A stretch of 24,490 bases of DNA from JADJLQ01 sp034439915. GTDB lineage: Bacteria > Bacteroidota > Bacteroidia > Chitinophagales > Saprospiraceae. The stretch lies in contig JAWXBI010000142.1 in the NCBI GenBank assembly GCA_034439915.1, positions 1 through 24,490 on the forward strand, written 5' to 3'. The notes under the pieces are model-generated. The model saw only the letters and a list, made by a program, of their open reading frames with translations, searched no databases and was not told the origin of the DNA. The first letter of the stretch is position 1. Every line of letters starts with the position of its first letter. This document shows, one piece after another, positions 16,595 to 24,490 of the stretch. The translations under genes were made by a program, and so were the position numbers.

Positions 16595-16974
16595 TCATTT
16601 CCTATTCAGCGCCGCCATAATTTCTCTAAAACAATCCAATCCCGCCTCCAGATTTTCAATAATATCATTTGCCTATACTTCCGGGTCAGGCAAATTGTCC
16701 AGATCTGCCAAAGATTTGTCTTTGAGCCACGAGATGTCCACACTCGTTTATCCCGGGTAATGATTTCTTCATAACTAAACTTTCTCCAACGTCCCTCGGG
16801 ATTGGTTTCTGCTTTATAAGTCTCTTTTCGTTTGTGACGGTTGGTTGGATGGTAACACTCAATGAAATCTTTCAATCTTTCAGCACTTAAATGTTCCTGA
16901 ACAATTCAGCCGCAATCAGTTAATTGCTTGTCGATAATATCCCGGGCGATTTGCTCGGGGTTTTGATTGGCCAT
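16595..16974 (-). pseudogene. Chimeric relic: start of hsdR fused to end of hsdM
   Basis: From ATG 16974 the frame reads NPEQIARDIIDKQLTDCG, the start of a type I restriction R subunit. A TGA stands where family members have Trp (GW..Q). It continues in the same frame as EHLSAERLKDFIECYHPTNR and NPEGRWRKFSYEEI, the C-terminus of the M (methyltransferase) subunit. One lost A after EEIITRDK shifts the frame; corrected, it reads TSVDISWLKDKSLADLDNLP and DPEV, then a TAG, then ANDIIENLEAGLDCFREIM to a TGA at 16597-16595. A deletion thus joined hsdR codon about 25 to the last quarter of hsdM, followed by further decay. No catalytic part remains. The 231 bases upstream to 17205 show nothing. Confidence 0.82.
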
Positions 16975-17205
16975 TGATTAATTGAATAGAATTTTGCTTG
17001 TGTTAAAATACGATTTTTAGGGGTTACGAAAGTCATAGCAGCTGGGAGGTGATTTCAAAAGACCCTAAAATATAGGTTCGAGGTCCTGAGACAGGCGGAG
17101 TTATCCTTTGGGTTATTTAATGTCTGCGCTTTTAGAGGGTTGAGCGGTTGGTTTCCGGTGATCAGAAATAATTTTTTTCCATCATTTGGTAATGATAAAC
17201 AAGAC

Positions 17206-17811
17206 CTACTTCCCCGGATATCCCGCTATCCCTTTCGCCTCTTCGATCTGTTGCGTATGTCTATTGGTATGTCCCGCCAGAAACAATACAAACTGATAAG
17301 CATCCATCTTTCCAAAAGTCCTTACGACGATATGATTGCGCAAATCGAGATCGGTAGTTTTTATAAAGTATTCCAGCAGCGCTCTCTTAGCTTTAAAAGA
17401 ATCCATGGCCTCGTCAAACGATTTATACCCTGTATTGAGAGGCTCGAAAGGTGTGGCCGTTTTAAATTTACTGCTGCGGTCCATGATATTGTTTTTGATC
17501 TGGAAGTCGGTGGTGGTTAAACTGGCTTTGGTGGCTGGGTCTGCCGGTGATTTTAAAGCAGCATCCAGCGTGGTCCGCAAAGCACCTTCTGAATAGGCTA
17601 TATGGTAAAGACATTCCTGGGGTGACCAGGCATCCTGTCCGGGTTTGAAATTGAGCTGGGCGGCAGAAAGGCCTTTGAGACTTGTTTTTAATTCTTTAGT
17701 GGTCCATTTGATAAACGTGAGCAACTCTTTCCGCTCTTCTTTGGTCATCGGTTGGGAATAAACAAGATTGGATAGGAGAACGGCAAGACAAAGAGTTAGA
17801 AGTTTTTTCAT
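17206..17811 (-). CDS. Secreted DinB-like (DfsB/DUF664 type) metal-binding protein
   Basis: 201 residues with a Sec signal peptide ending at VYSQ (residue 20). The rest is a four-helix DinB-type bundle. WSPQECLYHIAYSEGAL (62-78) gives His70, and LAGHTNRHTQQIEEAKG (178-194) gives His181 and His185; these three are the usual metal ligands. AAQLNFKPGQDAWSPQE (50-66) is the common loop before the first ligand. Most DinB relatives act in the cytoplasm as thiol-dependent transferases or have no known role; an exported one is less common. It stands alone, with 249 bases to the S9 peptidase stop behind which repeats lie. Confidence 0.88.
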   Translation of the reverse strand: MKKLLTLCLAVLLSNLVYSQPMTKEERKELLTFIKWTTKELKTSLKGLSAAQLNFKPGQDAWSPQECLYHIAYSEGALRTTLDAALKSPADPATKASLTTTDFQIKNNIMDRSSKFKTATPFEPLNTGYKSFDEAMDSFKAKRALLEYFIKTTDLDLRNHIVVRTFGKMDAYQFVLFLAGHTNRHTQQIEEAKGIAGYPGK

Positions 17812-18027
17812 AGTATTGGAATATACCCACGAAGATAAATTGAATTGAGTTAAATAGTCCGTATTTCCGGACAGTCGGAAAGCCCTGAAGTCCAGAGGTC
17901 ATCTTACTTCTCGCTGCTCGGATTTCGCACGAAGACACGAAGGACACAGAGAATAAAAAAATTGAATCTCTTTACTTTTACCCGGTCGGAGCCTAGTTCC
18001 CGAGGTTTCACACCTCCCAAACCAGGG

Positions 18028-18060
18028 CTCGTTGCTCGCTACTCGCTACTCGCTAACACG
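18028..18060. repeat. Short tandem repeat after the S9 peptidase stop codon
   Basis: The unit ACTCGCT and close variants repeat here (CTCGCT ACTCGCT ACTCGCT AACACGCT), directly abutting the TAG of the peptidase. The preceding word GCTCGTTGCTC (18027-18037) also occurs at 22209-22219, downstream of the Gfo/Idh start. Confidence 0.5.
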
Positions 18061-20055
18061 CTACGATTTCTTCTTCCCCAGATACTCCTCCATCCATTCC
18101 ACATTAGTCTGCATCGTTTTGAGCACCATACGCGGCTCGGTCGGACCATGAGGTTGCCGGGGCAAGGCCAATAAACGGACGGGCACATTTCTCCTGCGCA
18201 GCGCATTGTAAAACATGACGGCATTGCTGAATGGTACACGTTGGTCCGCTACCCCATGTTGTAAAAGCACCGGTGTTTTTACGTTTTGAACAAATCGCAA
18301 CGGGGAGTGGGCATCGTATTGGCTCCAATCGTCCCAGGGATTGGATTTAAAATAAGAGGGTAAAAATCCTTCAATATCGTCGGTAAGGTTTTGATGGGCG
18401 AGGTCGACGACAGGGGCACCGATACTGGCTACTTTAAACCGATTGGTATGCCCCACAATCCAGCTGCTCATAAATCCTCCATAACTCCATCCCATGACCC
18501 CCATTTTAGTGGAATCGGCAATACCCATTTTGATTACCTGGTCGACTCCCGCCATCAAATCCTGGTAATCCATACCACCCCAATCCTGCCGGTTGGCCAT
18601 TCTGAACGTGGCACCGTATCCGGAAGAGCCGCGCGGGTTGGGTCTCAGTATGGCATAACCCTGTTCGGCTAAAGCAGCAAGAGGATATACTCCTCCGTTG
18701 GCTGCCACACAGGTTTGTTGAAAAACACCGGCGGGGCCACCATGTACATTTAATAAAAAAGGGACTTTTTGACCAGCTATATAATTTACCGGAAAAGTCA
18801 ATAAACCCTCGATCTCCTGCCCATCGGTAGATTTCCATTTAATCACTTCGGTTTTAGGTAATGGTTTGGATGCCCATTCACTATTGATATTCGATACTTT
18901 GACCGGGTTAAAACCCAATGCCGGACTGACATAGGCCTGTGGCAAAGTGGAAGAAGTCTGCAATAAAAAGGATAAATGAGTGCCGGTAGAATTTAAAACA
19001 GGTGCACTCAAATGTTGTGTGGAATTGGTATTCCAGGTTTTAATGGAATTGCCATCAACACTTAGGAGATAAATACTGTTCAACGTTTTATTGGATTCAC
19101 TCCAGATCACGGATTGGCCGTCCGAGGTCCAGCCCAAAGGGTTGCCACTCTCATCCGGGGTTGCTTTTAAGCGCCAGGTCTTACCATCTGCTATGGAATA
19201 GATTCTGGCATGATCAGGCCCTGACCAATCCAGTGGGTCGGTCGTGCTATGATACACCAGGTATTTACCATCCGGACTAAAGAGAGGGCCCGATTCACCG
19301 GCAGCGGTATGGGCAACAGGACTGACCTTATTCGATTCCAGATTAATCATAGAAATATCACTGTATACATTGTCGTTGACTTCCGGTGATTTGCCATGAC
19401 TAAAAGCAATACTTTTTCCATCGGCACTCCAGTCAAAGGCATTGATATTATAGTTTTCTGTGGTGATTTTTTGGGAAACCTTTTTTCCAGCGCTGTCTTT
19501 GACATTCAAACGCAATACATATAAGCGGTTTTGATTGATTTTTTCATCCATAAAATACCAGTCGTTTTTTGATTTGGTATTCTTTTCTTCGTCTTCCGGA
19601 GTCGGGTCTGCCATGAGCATCGCTATGGCCTGGCCATCACGGCTCCATTTATAAGAGCTGACCCCTGATTTTACGTCCGTCACTTTTTCAGCTTCTCCGC
19701 CGGCAACGGGTAAGAGGTAAAGATTGTTTTTGCCATCACGATTGGATACAAAGGATATCCATTGACCATCCGGGCTCCAACTGGGTTGAATATTGTTTTT
19801 ATCGCCCCGGGTCAATTGCACGGGTTTGTTTAAAGATTTTAAATCCACTAACCAGATCTGATTGACGTATTCACTGCGATCATCTGTCATCACCGCTTCG
19901 CGCTCGGCATAGAGGAGTTTGGTACCGTCGGGAGAAACTACAGTGCCAGCGATGTTTTTTAATTTAAGGCATTGCTCGGGAGACCAGTTGGATTGGGCGG
20001 TCAGGGAAACAGCAACAACAGAAATCAGGATGCAACAAATAATTATTTTTTTCAT
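18061..20055 (-). CDS. S9 family peptidase (prolyl oligopeptidase / acylaminoacyl peptidase type)
   Basis: 664 residues with a Sec signal peptide ending at LTAQ (residue 21). Residues about 30-390 are a TolB-like beta-propeller with repeated SPDG/S.DG motifs (41-44, 94-97, 260-263). Residues about 405-660 form the alpha/beta hydrolase domain: NVHGGP (436-441), the nucleophile elbow GWSYGG (522-527, Ser524), Asp604 in GVADQRVP, and His636 in RQPHGP. It should cleave short peptides, releasing N-terminal di- or acyl-peptides, in the periplasm. The length is normal for the family. It appears monocistronic. GATAGGCTAAA is repeated at 20055-20065 and 20096-20106 just before the start. Confidence 0.93.
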   Translation of the reverse strand: MKKIIICCILISVVAVSLTAQSNWSPEQCLKLKNIAGTVVSPDGTKLLYAEREAVMTDDRSEYVNQIWLVDLKSLNKPVQLTRGDKNNIQPSWSPDGQWISFVSNRDGKNNLYLLPVAGGEAEKVTDVKSGVSSYKWSRDGQAIAMLMADPTPEDEEKNTKSKNDWYFMDEKINQNRLYVLRLNVKDSAGKKVSQKITTENYNINAFDWSADGKSIAFSHGKSPEVNDNVYSDISMINLESNKVSPVAHTAAGESGPLFSPDGKYLVYHSTTDPLDWSGPDHARIYSIADGKTWRLKATPDESGNPLGWTSDGQSVIWSESNKTLNSIYLLSVDGNSIKTWNTNSTQHLSAPVLNSTGTHLSFLLQTSSTLPQAYVSPALGFNPVKVSNINSEWASKPLPKTEVIKWKSTDGQEIEGLLTFPVNYIAGQKVPFLLNVHGGPAGVFQQTCVAANGGVYPLAALAEQGYAILRPNPRGSSGYGATFRMANRQDWGGMDYQDLMAGVDQVIKMGIADSTKMGVMGWSYGGFMSSWIVGHTNRFKVASIGAPVVDLAHQNLTDDIEGFLPSYFKSNPWDDWSQYDAHSPLRFVQNVKTPVLLQHGVADQRVPFSNAVMFYNALRRRNVPVRLLALPRQPHGPTEPRMVLKTMQTNVEWMEEYLGKKKS

Positions 20056-20124
20056 GATAGGCTAAATTATGAGATTGAATTTAAGGAAAATGGTTGATAG
20101 GCTAAAGGTTGAGTATGGAGAGGT

Positions 20125-20740
20125 TTAGTAGTAATAGGGGTTGATTTTTAATTCTTCTTTATATTCCCGAATTATGTTTTTTAGTTCACCCAGGGAACGG
20201 GACCCACTTAATTATTTTATAGTAATTTCCATGGAATGAATCATTAGGGTAAACTCTTGTAACGCCAGGCTGAAATTTATAGTCTTGGGATTCCAGGTCA
20301 AGTACATAAAAGGCCTCAATACCTCATATTTAGGCTGGTGTAATAGCACCCCGATAAAACTGCCAAAGCAGTTTTCATCGGCCCTTCGGGCAATTTTTGC
20401 AGTCAACTGCAAAAATTGGGTTTAATTCCTCTGACAGGGTATTGATTTGTTCTTTTAATAGTTCGTTAAAAACGATCAATTTTTATTACTTAATAGATCT
20501 GGATTGTTTTCTTCTTTTTGAATCCACCTAAGTTCGAGGGCGCATCAGGGCATGTAGGTCTTTGCTGGTATACGTATTGATTATTTCTTTCATCAAGGCT
20601 TCTTTTTCAATTTTTCCGGGTTTCGGCTTGTTCCAGGTCCGGATGCAATACTTTGGCTAAATCTTTATAAATGGTATTAATGTTTTTAATTTTAGCCTCC
20701 TGCAGTCACGGATCTTTTTGATCCGGAATGATTTGTTTGG
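20125..20740 (-). pseudogene. Decayed J-domain protein gene interrupted by a structured repeat
   Basis: Pieced together in three frames, the minus strand reads KNINTIYKDLAKVLHPDLEQ (J-domain-like, with HPD), then IEKEALMKEIINTYTSKDLH, LELRWIQKEENNPDLLSNK, LIVFNELLKEQINTLSEELN, then after the repeat at 20349-20420 HQPKYEVLRPFMYLTWNPKT and, past one in-frame stop, LSGSRSLGELKNIIREY. This fits a Bacteroidota J-domain protein family of about 250-300 residues whose N-terminus is missing here. There are at least three frameshifts, two internal stops and one insertion. The product is not functional. The 225 bases from 20741 to 20965 show nothing further. Confidence 0.68.
20349..20420 (-). repeat. 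Structured repeat copy inside the J-domain pseudogene
   Basis: Three hairpins in the same order as in 4732-4828: CCGATAAAACTGC / GCAGTTTTCATCGG (20351-20381, one bulge), GCCCTTCGGGC (20381-20391), and a perfect 12-bp stem AATTTTTGCAGT / ACTGCAAAAATT with a CA loop (20392-20417). It ends in ATTGGG, as does the longer element read in reverse. Family similarity of the disrupted gene continues on both sides, so the insertion point is visible. Confidence 0.75.
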
Positions 20741-20965
20741 CTAATCTTTATCAGACCACTCCCGAAGCTAAGACCTTTTTATTTGCGATTATATGGAAAC
20801 TTTATAACCCTTAACCTTCTAGTTTATTTTTCGAAACTTTCCCTATACACCATCGCAAATTGACAAGGATAGGATGAAGAGAGTTTAATCTTACTTAATT
20901 GAGTTGGATTCTGTGGCCACTCAACTATAGATTTACAACCCAACAAGTTAATGGGCGACTAAAAA

Positions 20966-22126
20966 TTATCCTTTCCAGTCAACACCTGTGTCTTTCCAGC
21001 TTCGTGAGTTGGCAGAGTTGATCACGGCTTCACATACTTTTTGTGTTTCAAGAGCATCCTGAAAAGTAGGTGAACAAGGTTGTCCTGTTTCCAGACTTTT
21101 TAAGAAATCGGCTACCTGGTGAACAAAGCTGTGTTCATAACCAATGCCTAATCCCGGAACCCACCATTTATTCATATACGGTTGGTCGCCATCGGTAACG
21201 AGTATGGAGCGCCAGCCTCGCACCATCGAATCATCCTGATAATCAAAATATTCAAGTCTGTTCAGATCATGAAGATCCCAGCGAATGGATGCATGTTCTC
21301 CGTTGATCTCAAAAGTATACAACGCTTTATGACCACGTGCATAACGCGTGGATTCAAAGAGACCGAGTGATCCATTCTCGAAGTGACAATGAAAAAGACA
21401 AGCATCATCTATACCAACTTTTTGCACTTTGCCCGTGAGCTGATGAACACGATCTTTAATAAATGTCTCGGTCATAGCCGATACATCCTTAATGCCCCCA
21501 TTGAGCCACATGGCTGTGTCGATGCAATGCGCGAGCAAGTCGCCCGTTACTCCTGATCCTGCAACATCCGAATCAAGGCGCCATAATCCTGTTCCACCTT
21601 GTGGAAGAGCAGGACTGATGGTCCAGTCTTGTAAAAAATTTGCACGGTAATGAAAGATACGCCCCAGTTTGCCGGAAGCAACAATCTGCTTTGCAAGTGT
21701 AACGGCAGGAAGTCTTCTATAGTTATACCATACGGTGTTGGCTACATTTGCTTTTTTAATTACATCCACCATGCGTTGTCCCTCCGCCAGTGTTCTTGAT
21801 AGTGGCTTTTCACACAAAACCATTTTGCCAGCAGCCGCTGCCGCGATGGCAATCTCTGCATGCGTATCATTGGGTGTACAAATGTCAACAGCATCAATAT
21901 CATCACGCGCTATTAGATTTTCCCAATCCATTTCCACAGACTCAAAACCCCATTGACTGGCGAATGCCTTGACTTTATCTTCACTTCGAGAACACACAGC
22001 TTTTAATACCGGATGAAACAGCAGTTCAGGAAAAAAATTACCCACACGATTATAACCGTTGGAATGTGTTCTGCCCATGAATCCTGTACCGACCAATCCT
22101 ATTCTAAGTTGCTTATTATTGCTCAT
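20966..22126 (-). CDS. Gfo/Idh/MocA family oxidoreductase
   Basis: 386 residues, cytoplasmic (no signal peptide). The N-terminal Rossmann domain has GLVGTGFMG (10-18) for NAD(P) binding and CEKPLS (105-110) with the conserved Lys107. The C-terminal domain has GDLLAHCIDTAMWL (195-208), where Asp196 and His200 fit the catalytic Asp-x3-His pattern. Such enzymes oxidise or reduce one hydroxyl or keto group of a sugar or inositol. It is the last gene of a three-gene minus-strand group with an isomerase-like barrel (114 bp upstream) and a cupin isomerase-like protein. The context favours a sugar catabolic route; substrate not visible. Confidence 0.92.
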   Translation of the reverse strand: MSNNKQLRIGLVGTGFMGRTHSNGYNRVGNFFPELLFHPVLKAVCSRSEDKVKAFASQWGFESVEMDWENLIARDDIDAVDICTPNDTHAEIAIAAAAAGKMVLCEKPLSRTLAEGQRMVDVIKKANVANTVWYNYRRLPAVTLAKQIVASGKLGRIFHYRANFLQDWTISPALPQGGTGLWRLDSDVAGSGVTGDLLAHCIDTAMWLNGGIKDVSAMTETFIKDRVHQLTGKVQKVGIDDACLFHCHFENGSLGLFESTRYARGHKALYTFEINGEHASIRWDLHDLNRLEYFDYQDDSMVRGWRSILVTDGDQPYMNKWWVPGLGIGYEHSFVHQVADFLKSLETGQPCSPTFQDALETQKVCEAVINSANSRSWKDTGVDWKG

Positions 22127-22240
22127 TGTGTAAGTATTTTTGTTCTTATTTTTTAATTACCCACTGCGAGTATGGAGCCAAAAGCATCGAGCCTGATCTC
22201 AAAACTCGAGCTCGTTGCTCCCAGCCTGAAACTCTGGTTA

Positions 22241-23278
22241 TCAAACTTCGTACCAACCGTGTTGCTCACGCACTTTGATCATAGTTGCAAGAATATCATT
22301 CCACGTTTGCTCAAGATTCATCACATTATTTGGGAACATACAACCATCCCAGCAGATATGTTTAAATGCTTTGGTGAGATTATAGTTTTCATCCCGCAAC
22401 CAATAACCTGCATCATGAGCAATGTTGAGTTTGCCATTGGGATCAGTAGCCAGGCAATGACGTCCGGTTTTATCATGTGATCCTGAACCGAACACAGAAC
22501 CATCATTTTGTGCAACGTGAAAATCAATCGTCCATGGCCGAAGCGCTTTTGTCAATGTTTTAAGTGCTTCGTCTAAGGCCTTGCGATCGTTCCAGTCAAA
22601 ATCTTTTGGAAGGAGGCGATCTTCAGGGCTGTTATAACCCATTGTGTATAATAGCGTGTGTGCCATGTCGGCCTGAAAACCGATGTTCGGACGATCTACT
22701 GCTTCGAGTGTATTCAACATCGCTCTCCAGCTGTGCATACCACCCCAACAGATTTCACCTTCAGCAGCGAGTTTTTCATCATAATCAGCAGCCACATCAC
22801 AGGCTTCACGAAATGTCTGTGCTATACGATTTGTATTGCCTACCGGATCTGCTGCCCACATTTCAGGAGAGCTGGCAGAGTCAATGCGCACTACTCCATA
22901 TTGACGCACGCCTAACTCACGCAGACGCTTTCCGAATTCACACGACTTGCGGACCATATCAACAAACAAAGCCCGCTCTTCTTTGTTACCCATGGCAGGA
23001 CCACCCCAGATGGGTGCTACCAGACTGCCAACATTTAGATTGAGACCATTTAGTTGATCTGCAAGTTTTTTAATGTCATCATCGGTGAACGTACCAAGGT
23101 CAATGTGCGGGCCAAAAAGGCCAAGATCCACACCATCGAACTTAACGCCTTCCACCTCCGCATTAGCGGTCAGTTGAAGCATCGTGTCGAATGGAATAGC
23201 TGGCTCTGAATGAGGACCTTTTCCTACAACGCCAGGCCAGGTGGCGTTATGGAGTCTGGGATAATTATTTTCTGGCAT
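22241..23278 (-). CDS. Sugar phosphate isomerase/epimerase-like TIM barrel protein
   Basis: 345 residues from ATG 23278 (MPENNYPRLHNATWPGVVG). An upstream in-frame start at 23365 would overlap the neighbouring gene and add an unrelated leader, so I reject it. The fold is the xylose-isomerase-like (AP endonuclease 2) barrel. Likely metal ligands are Glu175 in AEGEICWGGMHSW, Asp204 in GFQADMAHTLLY, and His254 in TIDFHVAQNDG. KTGRHCLATDPNGKLNI (270-286) and HICWDGCMFPNN (307-318) are further conserved-looking stretches. It would isomerise or epimerise a sugar or keto-sugar in the cytoplasm. It sits 52 bp after the cupin gene and before the Gfo/Idh gene, probably in one operon. Confidence 0.88.
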   Translation of the reverse strand: MPENNYPRLHNATWPGVVGKGPHSEPAIPFDTMLQLTANAEVEGVKFDGVDLGLFGPHIDLGTFTDDDIKKLADQLNGLNLNVGSLVAPIWGGPAMGNKEERALFVDMVRKSCEFGKRLRELGVRQYGVVRIDSASSPEMWAADPVGNTNRIAQTFREACDVAADYDEKLAAEGEICWGGMHSWRAMLNTLEAVDRPNIGFQADMAHTLLYTMGYNSPEDRLLPKDFDWNDRKALDEALKTLTKALRPWTIDFHVAQNDGSVFGSGSHDKTGRHCLATDPNGKLNIAHDAGYWLRDENYNLTKAFKHICWDGCMFPNNVMNLEQTWNDILATMIKVREQHGWYEV

Positions 23279-23330
23279 ATTGGGTGATATTAAAATGATC
23301 TGAAATAAAATATTTTGATATTGATCGAAT

Positions 23331-24490
23331 CTATCCGACAACAAGATCAGGATTGCCCGGACCAAAGTGCTTTAACATCACAATTGGATCTGTAGAAGAT
23401 GTATTGGTAATCCTTATTCCTTCTTGTGCGGCTTTTTCAGTAATAAAATATTCATCATGAGTAAGCTGACCGTAACGAATCAATGCAGGGGTCTCCACAT
23501 CCCAGACCCCCATTTTGCCATGACCTTGCATCATAATGATTCCATACGCTGCGTTGTCTTTGATGGTAACCGTAGCGCCCGGTGCAACCGTAAGTTCTTT
23601 TGCGCTGAACGCATCTGATTTATAACACACCCAGTTTTCCACATATCCCTGCGCTTGCATTTCATCGATTGACCGCACTGGTTGGGGAGCCATGAAACGT
23701 GTTTGAAGAATATTGGGATCCGTGTTGAGCTCCCAGTCGAGAACATCGATCAATTCATCATAATCGCCGATCTTATCTTTTGGTGTTCCATTCCATAACA
23801 GTTCTTCAGGAATAATCGCTTCATTCACAAGTGACTGATACATGGCAAACACATCCGAAGCTTTTTGTGGCTCATAAGTACACATGCTTCCTGGTGCATG
23901 CAGCATTCCCGGAGGTACATCCCAGCCCGTGCCCGGCTCCAGTTTAAAAGCGGATGAAAAATTGGTAATCTTGTTATCTCCTTTTGTGAAGTCGACAAGA
24001 CATCTTCTAATTTGTGCTTTCGTGGTGCCCGGTGAAATTCCGAAGAATGTATATGGGAAATCACCACCATGATTATTCAATTGCGGGGGGAAGTAATAGG
24101 CTTCTGGTTTCCCCAGCTGACCAATGAGTGCAGCCTTCTTATCATTATGGTGAACGTGATGCGGAAGCGGTCCCATGTTATCAAAAAACTTTGAGTACAT
24201 CAGCCAGCTTTGAGACTGGTTCCAGAGACGATCTCCGATAACAGCTCCTTTTAACTCATCGATCACATCTTTTAATAATAACAGTATTTCGTTTGCGCCA
24301 TCTTTAAATACTACAGGACTAAGACCTTCAAATTCTCCCGTAAGGGGGCCATTCTTAGCAGGTGTGGTCGATGACAACCAGCGTTCATCAATACCTCCAC
24401 GATTACCACCGAGTACATAATAATCATCCGGGTGTAATTTGATTCTTCTGCCCGGAACACAAAACGATCGTGGCACCCATGTTGGGGCCA
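23331..24490 (-). CDS. Mannose-6-phosphate-isomerase-like cupin protein (5' end outside window)
   Basis: The frame is open from the right edge to a TAG at 23333-23331. A GTG at 24476 exists, but upstream codons continue as PTWVPRSFCVPGRR without a stop, so the true start is beyond the window. Counting from that GTG, the metal-binding cupin has PLPHHVHHND (103-112; His107, His109), Glu125 in GKPEAYYFPP, and the later His193 in PPGMLHAPGS. These match the Gln/His/Glu/His layout of type I phosphomannose isomerases, with His in more than the usual positions. A second cupin fold follows (ELTVAPGATVTIKDN, GHGKMGVWDVETP). It is the first visible gene of the operon with the isomerase-like barrel and Gfo/Idh enzyme. 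A sugar isomerase role is likely; the exact sugar is unknown. Confidence 0.82.
   Translation of the reverse strand, partial: APTWVPRSFCVPGRRIKLHPDDYYVLGGNRGGIDERWLSSTTPAKNGPLTGEFEGLSPVVFKDGANEILLLLKDVIDELKGAVIGDRLWNQSQSWLMYSKFFDNMGPLPHHVHHNDKKAALIGQLGKPEAYYFPPQLNNHGGDFPYTFFGISPGTTKAQIRRCLVDFTKGDNKITNFSSAFKLEPGTGWDVPPGMLHAPGSMCTYEPQKASDVFAMYQSLVNEAIIPEELLWNGTPKDKIGDYDELIDVLDWELNTDPNILQTRFMAPQPVRSIDEMQAQGYVENWVCYKSDAFSAKELTVAPGATVTIKDNAAYGIIMMQGHGKMGVWDVETPALIRYGQLTHDEYFITEKAAQEGIRITNTSSTDPIVMLKHFGPGNPDLVVG

Noticed and set aside
16606..16875. 89-residue frame as a functional methyltransferase fragment
   Set aside because: Only the end of HsdM is present, the frame shifts midway, and the upstream part comes from hsdR with a stop codon.
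20212..20412. 66-residue minus-strand open frame as an independent gene
   Set aside because: It joins repeat sequence to a C-terminal piece of the J-domain pseudogene; it is part of that relic.
22564..23043. 159-residue plus-strand open frame
   Set aside because: It lies entirely opposite the isomerase-like barrel gene, has no recognisable family features, and is rich in Cys/His/Leu as expected of an antisense shadow.
23279..23365. 29-residue N-terminal extension of the isomerase-like protein
   Set aside because: It would overlap the upstream cupin gene by 35 bases and adds a leader without family similarity; ATG 23278 starts the conserved protein.

Overview
The window looks like a chromosome segment of a Bacteroidota species, perhaps near Saprospiria or Chitinophagia. 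This rests on gene content (DUF5777 barrel, RhuM/Fic, DUF559 and DUF6155 families, S9 peptidase, GxDLY/SGNH esterase), on lipoprotein signals followed by acidic residues, and on promoters of the TTTG-N19-TAnnTTTG type. No rRNA, tRNA or CRISPR array was seen.

Layout. 1-1687 (-) is a secreted esterase with two SGNH domains, cut by the left edge. 1688-2579 is a DUF559 nuclease gene between two 217-bp direct repeats. 2636-4477 (+) is a glycosidase-like lipoprotein. 4478-5241 has no gene but holds a structured MITE-like repeat. 5242-7798 (+) is a three-gene operon: an ethylbenzene-dehydrogenase-like heme lipoprotein, a small CX4CH cytochrome lipoprotein and a DUF5777 outer-membrane barrel. It meets convergently a large secreted glycoside-hydrolase-like protein (8133-10514, -). 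10737-12962 (+) is a PQQ dehydrogenase with an inserted cytochrome c domain.

13231-16974 (-) is a decayed defence or toxin island. It holds an intact RhuM-Fic fusion, a broken DUF6155 gene, an orphan Tat signal peptide, an intact Fic protein with an altered active-site motif behind two palindromic operators, and a chimeric scrap joining the start of hsdR to the end of hsdM. Then come a secreted DinB-like protein (17206-17811, -), an S9 peptidase (18061-20055, -), and a multiply frameshifted J-domain pseudogene carrying a copy of the structured repeat (about 20125-20740, -).

20966-24490 (-) is a sugar-processing operon: a mannose-6-phosphate-isomerase-like cupin protein (cut by the right edge), a xylose-isomerase-like TIM barrel protein and a Gfo/Idh/MocA oxidoreductase.

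Together the intact genes suggest a heterotroph that degrades polysaccharides and glycosides, oxidises sugars in the periplasm with a quinoprotein, and has heme proteins in the outer envelope. The most unusual items are the heme lipoprotein/barrel operon, the repeat-bracketed DUF559 gene, the repeat inside the J-domain relic, and the relic type I restriction island in which only the Fic proteins survive intact.
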